From Labilithrix sp. (GTDB lineage: Bacteria; Myxococcota_A; Polyangia; Polyangiales; Polyangiaceae): a stretch of 64,000 nt of DNA. The position numbers and the translations under genes are program-made. The stretch is taken from assembly GCA_019637195.1 (NCBI GenBank), contig JAHBWA010000003.1:62001-126000 (forward strand), read 5' to 3'. The notes under the pieces were generated by a model, which was given only the letters and a program-made list of their open reading frames with translations, was not told the DNA's origin and did no database searches. Every line of letters starts with the position of its first letter. The first letter of the stretch is position 1. Below, one piece after another: positions 1 to 9,000 of this stretch.

Positions 1-3000
1 GCCGAGCACGAGCGCGCGCGGCTCCGTGAGGAGCAGGGCGATCTCGCGCCCGACGCCGCGATGGACGCTGGGCGCGTACACGCCGAGCGTCGAGGCGATC
101 GCGCGGATGTCGCCGGCGACCGGGTAGGTCTCGGGCAGGCGCGCGCGCGTCTCGAGCATGGCCTCGCCGCCGGGGAAGATCTTGCCGAGGAACGGCTCGA
201 GCGTCGCGAGGACGCCCCGGAGGAAGCGCGCGCGGCTCGGGCCGACGAGGCGGGACATCGCCTCGTCGTAGAGGAACGCCTCCGGCAGCGGACGCGCGGG
301 CTTCGCGCTCGCGAGCGTCGCCTCCACCTCGGGCGACGTCGCGCCGAGCAGCGCCGCCGCCGACGCGAGCATCACGGCGATCTCCGCGCGCCCGGTCTTC
401 GCCGCGACCGTCACGAGCGCCTCGAAGGGGCCGGGCGCGGTGGGATCGGCGTTGACCGCGCGCCGGAGCTCCGCGATGGCCGCGTCGTCGTTGCGCCCGA
501 CGAGGGCCGCGGCCAGCGTCAGGCGCGTCTCCATCGAGTCGGGGAACGCCTGGATCGTCGCCGCGAGCTGGCGATCGGCCGCCTCGGGGCTGCCGAGCTC
601 GTCGCGCAGGACGCGCGCGATCGCGGTGCGTAGCGGGAGGACTCCGGGCGTGTTCGGCCGGACCCGGCTCACGGCGGCCTCGGCGTGCGCGACGAACGAG
701 CGGAAGTCGCCGTCGCGCGCGACGCGGTCCTCGAGCGGCGCGATCATCGTGGGATCGGCGATGGCGAGATCGAAGGCGCGCGCGAGCGCCGCCTCACCCT
801 CGGCCTTCGAGGCATCGTCGGGGCGGCCGCGCTGGACGTCGGAGAGCGCGACGAGGGCGCGGACGCGCTCGGGCGCGGAGCCGCTCGCCGAGAGCGTCTC
901 GTAGAGCTCGAGCGCGCGCGCCTCGTGTCCGCTCCGCGCCGAGACGTCGGCGAGGCGGAACGACGCGTCGCGATCGTCCGGGCGCTCGGCGACGAGCGCC
1001 TCGAGGATCTCCTTGGCCTTCACGTCGTCGCGGAGCTCGTCTCCGTAGATCCGCGCCTGCGCGAGGCGGGCGCGCCGGCGCGTCGTCGAGGACGGCCCGC
1101 TCCGATCGGCCGCGCGCGACTTCATCTCTGCGATCTGCTCGTAGAGCTGCAGCGCCTCCTGCCAGTTCCGCACGCGCTCCTCGAGGATCGCGAGCGCCTG
1201 GACGGTCTTGACGTCGTCTTCGCCGGCAGCGCCCTCGCGCGCGAGCGCCATCGCGCGCCGCAGATCCACGATCGCGCCGGCCGTGTCGCCGATGCGGCTC
1301 GCGAGGATGGTCGCGCGCCGCGTGAGCGCGCGCGCCTGCGCCGCCGGATCGTGACCGAGCGCCTCGGCGTGCGCGAGGAGCACGCTGGCGGCGCCGCCGA
1401 AGTCGGAGGACGCCTCGAACAGGACGAGGGAGCGCTCGAGCGCGTGGGCGTGCTCCGGCTGCGCCGCGAGCAGCGCGCGGTAGCTCGCGAGGGCGCGCGC
1501 CGGATCGCCGATCTCTCGCTCGTGGATCTCGGCTGCCGCGAGCCAGGCTTCGGCCACGTTCTCGCGATCGAGCGAGGCATTCGCCGAGCGCTCCGCGAGG
1601 GACGCGACGGCGTTCCAGTCACCCGCCGCCGCGCGCAGGCGGCGCGACGCGTCGAGCGCGGGCGTGAGCTCGGGATCGGCGGCGAGCGCGAAGGCGTAGG
1701 CCGCCTCCGCGACGTCCCCTCGTCCGGCGCTCTCGTCGAGGACGCCGGCGGCGAACGCGAGGAGCGCGCGCAGCGACGTGTCCTCGGCGGCGCGCGCGCG
1801 CGCGATGAGCGTCGACGGCAAGCGGCCGTCGGAGCTCGCGCCTCCGGGGCTCGCGGCCAGGCAGCGCGCGAGGCCGTCGAGGGCCTGCGCGTCCTCGGGA
1901 TCGCGCGCGACCAGGCGCTCGTAGATCGACGCGGCGTACGTCGAGCTCGCGCCGGTGACGGTCGGGCCCGAGCCGCCGGCGCCCACGAAGACCGCGGGCG
2001 CCGCGCCGCCGTGCTCGACGGCCAGCGCGAGCACGCGGAGGAGGCCCGTCTCGAGGCGCGCGTCGGTCGTGCTGGCGGCCATCGCCGACAGGCAGCCCGC
2101 GATCGCGTCGCGCTTGCCCTCGAGGCGCGCGACGCGCAGGCGGTCGACCGCCATCGCGGCGGGCCTCTCGCCCGTCGTGAGCGCCTCGTCGTAGAGGCGC
2201 GCGGCCCGCGGCGCGTCGTCGAGCCGGAGCTCGGCGTTCCGGGCGCGCCGGACGAGGACGCGCTTCTGCGCGGAGGGCTCGCTCGTCGCTTCGAGGATCT
2301 CGGCGAGGACGGCGTCGACGCGCTCCCACTCGCCGCGCGTCTCGTGGAGGCGGACGAGGCCCCAGAGCGCGGCCTGCCGATCGGCCTCGGCGAACGGCGT
2401 CGGGCTGGCGCCACTCGCGTGCGCCTCGGCCACCCGCGTGTAGGTCGCGCACGCGGTGTCGCTGTCGTCCAGGCAGAGCTCGAGGATCGACGCCGCGCGG
2501 AGGCGCACGCGCGCCGCGAGCTCGGGATCGGCTGCTGCGTCGGCGTAGCGCTGGAGGACCTGGGCGAGCCGGCGATGGTCCCCGGCGGCGCGGAGCAGCC
2601 GCTCGAGGGCGGCGACCACGGGCGCGCTCGTGGGGGCGCGATGGAGCGCCTCGAGGTAGGCAGTGACGGCCTCGTCGACGCGTCCGAGCTCTTCTTCGAA
2701 GACGCGCGCGATCCGCACGAGCCCGTCGACGACGTCGTCGGGGCGCGTCGCGAGGTCGAGCAGGCGCCGCTCGGCGTCGATGACCTGCTCCCAGCGCCCC
2801 TCCTGCTCGTGGATCCGCGCGATGGCGCGCGCGGCGCCCTCGTGGCGAGGCGCGCGATCGATGACGATCTCGTAGGTCGCGAGCGCGCGCCTCCGGTCCT
2901 TCACGCGCGTCTCGAGCGTCGCGCCGATCCGGTAGACGGCGGCGATCTCGTCGGCGCCGTCGAGCATGGCTGCCTGCGCCTCGAGCGCCTCGATGTACTC

Positions 3001-5310
3001 GCTCCATCGTCCGGCGTCGGCGAGCGCGCGCGCGAGCGACACGAGGACGTCGTAGCGATCCTCGGGGCCGTCGAGCGCCTCGCGGCGGAGATCGGCGGCG
3101 CGGCCCGGCTGCCCGAGGCGGGCGTGGAGGATCTCGGCGAGCTGCAGCCGGAGCGAGCGCGCGCGGCGCGGGTGCGCCGACCTCGACAGCGCGTTCTCGT
3201 AGAGCGCCACGAGCCGCGGCCACTGCGACGACGCGCGGAACATGCGATCGAGCGCGTCGAAGGCGGCCGCGTTCGTCGGATCGAGCGCCAGCGTCCGCTC
3301 GTAGAGCGTCGCCGCCTCCTCGGAGAGATCGGCCGGGCTCTCGGCCTCGACGTACTCGGCGAGCGCGGCGTAGCGCACGGCGCGGACCGCGGGATCGACG
3401 ATCCGGTCGGCCTCGCGCCGCTCGAGGTCGACGGCGAGCGGAAGCTTCCGCTCGCGGCACAGCCGCAGGAGCGCGTCCGTGGCGGGGCCGAAGGTCGGCG
3501 AGGCCTCCGCCGCGAGGCGGTAGGTCGCGAGCGCGTCGTCGGCGCGTCCGAGCCGCGTCTCCTGGAGGCGCCCGAGGCGGACGAGCGTCCACGCGCGCTG
3601 CTCGGGAGCGCGGAGCCGGGCGAGGAGGCGCTCGTACGCCGCGGCCGCGTCGTCCCAGCGCGCGGCTCCCTCGAGGACGTGGGCGAGCTTCTCGACGGGC
3701 CCGGGATCGCTCTCGGCCAGCGTCGCCGCGCGGACGTAGCAGTGGGCGGCGCGCGCGTGATCGCCGACGCACTCGGCGTACACGTCTCCGGCGCGCTCGT
3801 AGTGCTCGCGCGCGACGATCGCCTCGGCGGTGCGGTCGGCCTGCGCCGCGACGATCCGCGCGTACTCGTCCCAAGCGCGGCGGCGGAGCAGGATGGCCTC
3901 GAGCGTCGCCTGCGCGCCGGGGTTCGTCGGATCGGCCTCGAGCGCGCGGCGCAGCGACGCCTGCGCGCCGTCGACGTCGGCGAGGTACCGGTCGCGGAGC
4001 GCGCCCGCGGCGCCGTGGAGCGCGCTCCGCGTGACGGCGTCGCCGGTGACGTGCGCCATCTGCTCGAGCGCCGTGGCGACGCCGCCGAAGACGACGTCGT
4101 CGTCGCCCGCGAACGGCTCCGCGTCGGTCCAGCCCGCGCGATCGCCTCCGCGCGCGCGCAGGTGGAGCGCGGCGATCGTGTCGAGCGCGCCGAGATCGTT
4201 CGGCTCGAGCGCGGTGAGCTCGCGGATCGTCCGCGTCGCGGCGCCGACGTCGCCCGCGGCGTGCTCCTCGATGGCCGCCGCCTGCCACAAGAGCGCGACG
4301 CGCTCGCGGCCTTCGCCCACGTGCGCGAGCTCGGCGCGCGCGCGCTCGCGGACCGCGAGGAGATCGGCGCCTTGTTCCGCGAGCCAACGCCACGCGCTCG
4401 CGACGAAGCGCGCGTCGGGCGCGAGCTCGGCGGCGCGCGTAAGCGCGTTCGTCGCGGCGAGCGGATCGCCCATCGCGTCGAGCCGGACGCGCGCCTCGGC
4501 CGCGAGCAGCAGCGCCGCGCGCGTCGGGTGCAGCGTGGCGCGCGCGTCGATCTCCCGCTCGAGGCGCAGCGCCGGCTCGTGCCACGCCGAGGGCGGGGGT
4601 GCGTCCGGCGCGGGCGCGCGCTGGGGGGCGACGGAGGGGGCGTTCGCGGGTGGGGGGGCCGCGATGGATGGCGCCGTGGCGGGCGAGCGGGCTGCGGTGG
4701 GCGCCGTCTTCGCGGGCGAAGGGGCTGCGGTGGATGGTGTGGTTGCGGTGGATGGCGCCGCGATGGGCGGCGCGTTGGCGGTCGCTGGATGAGGTGCGGC
4801 CGACGCGGCGTTGGTGGTCGCTGGATGAGGCGCGACCGACGCGGCGTTGGCGGTCGCTGGATGAGGCGCGACCGGCGCGGCGTTGGCGGTCGCTGGATGA
4901 GGCGCGACCGACGCGGCGTTGGCGGTCGCTGGATGAGGCGCGATCGATGGTGCCTTGGTCGCCGAAGGAGCGCGCGGTGGTGTGCTCGTTGGCGTGGCAG
5001 CGGCTGGTCGTTGTCCCGCTGGCGGCTGCGTCGGGAGGCGAAGCCCTGCCGGCGCGACGGGCGCCGTCCGCGGGCTCGGACCGTTCGCGGGTCGTGACGC
5101 GGGCGCGGCTGGCGCGGCGGGGCGAGGTCGCGACGGCGTGGCGCGCGGGACTGGCTTCGCGCCGAGCGAGCGCGCGGACGAGGGCGGCGGCGGGGGCGCG
5201 GCCGACGGCACGTGCGCGGGAGCGGCCCGCATCGGAGGCACCGACTCGAGCGCGCTCGCGTCGAGCTCGGTGTCGGGGCTCGTCGATCGCTCGTCACCGC
5301 TATGAGGCAT
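1..5310 (-). CDS. Giant TPR-repeat protein, N-terminal 1,770 residues (runs off left edge)
   Basis: The minus-strand frame starting at the ATG at 5310-5308 stays open to base 1, so the gene is at least 1,770 codons and its C-terminus lies outside the window. A GGGAG stretch just upstream (about 5317-5321) supports the start. Residues 1 to about 230 are an Ala/Pro/Ser-rich low-complexity region that includes a 12-residue tandem repeat. The rest is helical, with regularly spaced motifs such as ALEADPTNPGAQATLEAIL and LALDPTNAAAFDALDRMF, which are typical of tetratricopeptide repeats. No signal peptide or catalytic motif is visible. A scaffold or assembly role is likely because TPRs bind other proteins, but the partner is unknown. 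Long open frames on the opposite strand and in the other minus frames are GC-driven shadows with Arg-rich, repeat-free translations. Confidence 0.88.
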   Translation of the reverse strand, partial: MPHSGDERSTSPDTELDASALESVPPMRAAPAHVPSAAPPPPPSSARSLGAKPVPRATPSRPRPAAPAAPASRPANGPSPRTAPVAPAGLRLPTQPPAGQRPAAATPTSTPPRAPSATKAPSIAPHPATANAASVAPHPATANAAPVAPHPATANAASVAPHPATTNAASAAPHPATANAPPIAAPSTATTPSTAAPSPAKTAPTAARSPATAPSIAAPPPANAPSVAPQRAPAPDAPPPSAWHEPALRLEREIDARATLHPTRAALLLAAEARVRLDAMGDPLAATNALTRAAELAPDARFVASAWRWLAEQGADLLAVRERARAELAHVGEGRERVALLWQAAAIEEHAAGDVGAATRTIRELTALEPNDLGALDTIAALHLRARGGDRAGWTDAEPFAGDDDVVFGGVATALEQMAHVTGDAVTRSALHGAAGALRDRYLADVDGAQASLRRALEADPTNPGAQATLEAILLRRRAWDEYARIVAAQADRTAEAIVAREHYERAGDVYAECVGDHARAAHCYVRAATLAESDPGPVEKLAHVLEGAARWDDAAAAYERLLARLRAPEQRAWTLVRLGRLQETRLGRADDALATYRLAAEASPTFGPATDALLRLCRERKLPLAVDLERREADRIVDPAVRAVRYAALAEYVEAESPADLSEEAATLYERTLALDPTNAAAFDALDRMFRASSQWPRLVALYENALSRSAHPRRARSLRLQLAEILHARLGQPGRAADLRREALDGPEDRYDVLVSLARALADAGRWSEYIEALEAQAAMLDGADEIAAVYRIGATLETRVKDRRRALATYEIVIDRAPRHEGAARAIARIHEQEGRWEQVIDAERRLLDLATRPDDVVDGLVRIARVFEEELGRVDEAVTAYLEALHRAPTSAPVVAALERLLRAAGDHRRLAQVLQRYADAAADPELAARVRLRAASILELCLDDSDTACATYTRVAEAHASGASPTPFAEADRQAALWGLVRLHETRGEWERVDAVLAEILEATSEPSAQKRVLVRRARNAELRLDDAPRAARLYDEALTTGERPAAMAVDRLRVARLEGKRDAIAGCLSAMAASTTDARLETGLLRVLALAVEHGGAAPAVFVGAGGSGPTVTGASSTYAASIYERLVARDPEDAQALDGLARCLAASPGGASSDGRLPSTLIARARAAEDTSLRALLAFAAGVLDESAGRGDVAEAAYAFALAADPELTPALDASRRLRAAAGDWNAVASLAERSANASLDRENVAEAWLAAAEIHEREIGDPARALASYRALLAAQPEHAHALERSLVLFEASSDFGGAASVLLAHAEALGHDPAAQARALTRRATILASRIGDTAGAIVDLRRAMALAREGAAGEDDVKTVQALAILEERVRNWQEALQLYEQIAEMKSRAADRSGPSSTTRRRARLAQARIYGDELRDDVKAKEILEALVAERPDDRDASFRLADVSARSGHEARALELYETLSASGSAPERVRALVALSDVQRGRPDDASKAEGEAALARAFDLAIADPTMIAPLEDRVARDGDFRSFVAHAEAAVSRVRPNTPGVLPLRTAIARVLRDELGSPEAADRQLAATIQAFPDSMETRLTLAAALVGRNDDAAIAELRRAVNADPTAPGPFEALVTVAAKTGRAEIAVMLASAAALLGATSPEVEATLASAKPARPLPEAFLYDEAMSRLVGPSRARFLRGVLATLEPFLGKIFPGGEAMLETRARLPETYPVAGDIRAIASTLGVYAPSVHRGVGREIALLLTEPRALVLG
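4771..4950 (-). repeat. 36-bp tandem repeat coding a 12-residue unit in the TPR protein
   Basis: Four full 36-bp copies start at 4787, 4823, 4859 and 4895, with partial copies on both sides. On the minus strand each copy encodes APHPATANAASV or a one-residue variant (S to P in one copy). The unit keeps the reading frame and extends the Ala/Pro-rich linker before the TPR region. Copy number may vary between strains. Confidence 0.9.
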
Positions 5311-6049
5311 CTCCGTCTCCCGGTCCCACGGTGTGCGACGTCGTGTGCACCAACCAGCGCGACGACGCCTCCACGATACCGGATCGAGCGGCCCGCGACA
5401 GCTCCCGGGACGCGCACGGAGCGATCCGCCCAACCCGGACGGACCGGTACGAGCATGCGCGCGCGACGACGATGTGCGTGCGACGAGCGGATGCTCGCGC
5501 GAGGGTGTGGACGGCGCGGTAGTGGGCGGCGCGACCAGGGGATCGGGAGCAAACGTCGCTTCGCGAGCGTGTTCGCGTTCGCGAGCGTGTCAGCCCCCCA
5601 ACGGACAGAGGCCTCCGCCGGGGGAGGCAGGCGGCGCCAGCGTGCTCAGGCGCGCGCGCCGCAAGCTTCGCCCCGCCGAACGTCGCTGCTTGACGCAATC
5701 CGCCTCGTAGGCGTAAAAAGGTGAATTCATTTAATCTGCTGAAGCCGAAGGGCACAGCGGACCGAGGGGGAAGGTGGAGGGGCGAAGACTACGTTGCGTG
5801 GTCGCGCGCGCAAGCGTCGCTCGGCACAGCGTCGCTGTGGGCGGTTCTCGCCCAGCGGAGCTGCCTCGTCGATCGCGGTTGCGCCGACGGGAGCTGCCGG
5901 CTCGTTCGGACGACTGCGCTCGCGTCGCGAGGCTCCGGAGCCGAGGGCTGTTGCGCCGACCCGCGATGCTCGCAGTCCTTCGCAACCCTGAACCCGCCCA
6001 TTGTTAGTTCTGTCGCTCGCCGCCCCGGCGCTCACTTCAAGGAGCATCC
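5311..6049. other. Intergenic region between divergent TPR and lipoprotein genes
   Basis: About 740 bp with no convincing gene. It separates the minus-strand TPR gene from the plus-strand lipoprotein gene, so both promoters should lie here. A 13-bp direct repeat (TTCGCGAGCGTGT) occurs at 5560-5572 and 5578-5590, 18 bp apart, and could be a regulator site. Short open frames here, such as 5721-6113, have biased composition and no ribosome site. No tRNA-like fold was seen. Confidence 0.6.
5690..5719 (+). promoter_or_regulatory. Possible sigma70 promoter upstream of the beta-helix lipoprotein
   Basis: TTGACG at 5690-5695 is followed after 18 bp by TAAAAA at 5714-5719, a 4/6 match to the -10 consensus. 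It sits in a locally AT-richer patch about 330 bp before the start codon at 6050. The long leader and the imperfect -10 make this only a candidate. Confidence 0.25.
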
Positions 6050-9000
6050 ATGTCCACGCGCCTCGATGCGTGTCGTCGACTCGTCCTCTTCATCCGCAGC
6101 GTTCTCGGATTGAGCGGAGCCGACACCGGGCAGCGGTCGCTGTCGTCGCTCCAGCGCAGCAGCGTGCCGAGGCCGTGGGTGCCGGCGAGCGCGACCCATG
6201 GCTCAGGCCATCGAGTTTGTCTCGTCACGCTCGCGCTGGCCCTCGCCGTCACGTCGTGCGACGCGACCGTGGACGAGGCGCGCGAGACTCCGGTGCGAGT
6301 CGGCTCCGTCGCCCAAGCGCTGACGGACACCGACAGCGACGGGATGGATGACGACTGGGAGGTCCAGCACTTCGGCAATCTCTCGCAGACGAGCGCCGGA
6401 GACTTCGATGCCGACGGGATGACGAACGGCGAGGAGTTCCTCTACGGCTTCGTCCCCACGACCCCCGACGCGTTCGAAGACGCCGACGGCGACCGCTACC
6501 CGAACATCTTCGAGATCCGAAACAGCAGCGATCCGAACGACGCCGACTCGAAACCGACACCGACCTTCGTGGTGAATGGCGCGGGGGGCGGGACGCACAC
6601 GACGGTGAGCGCGGCGGTCAACGCGGCGAACGTGCAGAACGGCGCGTACCAAATTATCGGCATCGCGCCCGGGGTCTACACGGGCACCGCAAACGTGAGC
6701 GGCGTGACGCTCGCGGCCGCGAAGCCGAAGTTCCTCGTGATTGGGTTGGAAGGCGCAGCGAAAACCGTCATCGAAGGCGACGGCACGACGTACGGGTGGA
6801 ACGTGTACAACGCGGCGGTCGTCGCGTCGCTGACGTTCCGAAGAACGAGGCTCGCTCTCTTCGTCTCGGCTGCATCGCAGGAGGTGCGCATGGTTGACCT
6901 CGCGGTGAGAGACAACGCCATTGGGAGCGGCTCGTACGCGTCCGGCGTCCATGTCAGTTCGCTTGCACGGTTGCACGTGGTGGGCTCGACGTTCCTGAAC
7001 AACACAGGATTCGCGACGGCGCATCAGATCTACGTCGGCAGCGGCGCCGCGACGATCGTCAACACGGTCGTGTCGGGGGACGCCTCGGGCCCGATGCTGG
7101 CGAAGGCGACCAGCGCCACGCTGACGACGAATCACTGCCTGGTGAAGGGCCAGACGCTTACCGGCACGGGCAACCTCGCGGGTGCGACGGACCCGAAGCT
7201 TCGATCGGACGGCCGCCTCCTATGGGACTCGCCACTCCGAGGCGCCGGGGGAAGCGTGGCGCAGTCGCGTGTCGACATGGACGGCGAGTCTCGACCGAGC
7301 AGCGCGCCGGATATCGGCGTAGACCAGTTCGTCGACTCCGACAGCGACGATCTGGCCGACAGGTGGGAGCTGGACCACGCCGGGGACCTCACGACGCTGA
7401 CGGGCCGGACGCAGGACGCCGACGGGGACGGCCTCTCCAACGAGGAGGAGTACCGGGGCGGCACGAACCCGGCGGTGGCCGACACGGACGGCGACGGGCT
7501 CTCCGACGGCGACGAGGTGAACGTCCACGGCACCAACCCGCTGAACAACGACACGGACGGCGACGACATGCCGGACGCGTGGGAGGTGACCCACGGCCTC
7601 GCGCCGCTCGTCGCGGATGGCTTCGAGGACGCGGACGGCGACCGCTACCCGAATGTCTTCGAGTACGTGGGGTCGACGGACCCCTCCGATCCGGGGTCGA
7701 AGCCCGCGCCGACGTTCGTGGTGAACGGCGCGGGGGGCGGGACGCACACGACGGTGAGCGCGGCGGTCGCCGCGGCGAACGTGCAGAACGGGGCGTACCA
7801 GATCATCGGGATCGCGCCCGGAGTCTACACGGGGAGCTCGAACGTCAACGGGATCACGCTGGCGGCGGCGAAGCCGAAGTTTCTGGTGATCGGGTTGGAA
7901 GGTGCGGCGAAGACCGTGCTCCAAGGCGACGGAAGCACGCACGGATGGAACGTGTACAACGCGGCCGTCATCGCCTCACTGACGTTCCGCAAGACGGCGG
8001 CGCCGTTCTACGTCTCGGCGCCGTCGAGCGAGCTGCGGATGGTGGACGTCGTCGTCACCGACAACGGGGCATCGTCCTCGTACGCGTCGGGGCTCCACGT
8101 TGCCTCGATCGCGCGTCTGAATGTCATCGGATCAACGTTCCTGAACAACGCGGGGTTCTCGACGGCGCGCCAGATCTACGTGGGTGCTGGCGCCGCGATG
8201 ATCGTCAACACGGTGGTGTGGGGCGAGACCACTGGGCCGATGCTGGCCAAGGCGACGAGCGCGACGCTCACGACGAACCACTGCCTGGTGAAGGGACAGA
8301 CGCTCTCGGGCACGGGTAACCTCGCCGGCACGACGGATCCCAAACTTCAGCCGGACGGACATCTGCGCTGGGACTCCCCGCTCCGGGGCGAGGGAGGGAG
8401 CGTCGTGCAGTCGCGCATCGACATCGACGGCGAGCTTCGGCCGAGCAGCGCGCCGGACATCGGCGTGGATCAGTTCGTCGACTCCGATGCCGACGAGCTG
8501 GCGGACCGGTGGGAGCTGGAGCACGCGGGGGATCTCACGACGCTGACGGGCCGAGCGCAGGACGCGGATGGCGACGGACTCTCGAACGACGAGGAGTACA
8601 GGATCGGCACCCACCCCACTGTAGCCGACACGGACGGCGACGGGCTCTCTGACGGCGACGAGGTGAACATCCACGGCACCAATCCGTTCAGCGCCGACAC
8701 GGATGGCGACGACATGCCAGACGCGTGGGAGGTGGCTCACGGGCTCGCTCCGCTCGTTGCGGACGCGTTCGAGGACGCAGACGGGGACCGGTACCCGAAC
8801 GTCTTCGAGTACGCGGGATCGACGGATCCGTCCGACCCGGAGTCGCAGCCATCGCCGACGTTCGTGGTGGACGGTACCGGTGGTGGCACGCACACGACCG
8901 TGAGCGCTGCGGTGAACGCCGCGAACGTGCAGAACGGCGCGTACCAGATCGTCGGGCTCGCGCCCGGAGTCTACAGCGGCTCGGCGAACCTCAGCGGGGT

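Noticed and set aside
685..5097. Very long plus-strand open frame (1,470 codons) opposite the TPR gene
   Set aside because: The translation is Arg/Ala/Glu-rich without domain pattern, with an Arg/Gly/Trp-rich tail from the 36-bp repeat region. The opposite minus frame gives clear TPR protein with a good start.
2901..5552. Long minus-strand open frame overlapping the TPR gene
   Set aside because: Ser/Arg/Pro-rich shadow in the wrong frame. It has no start signal and no recognisable fold.
5721..6113. Plus-strand frame before the lipoprotein gene
   Set aside because: No ribosome site, biased composition, and it overlaps the well-supported start at 6050.
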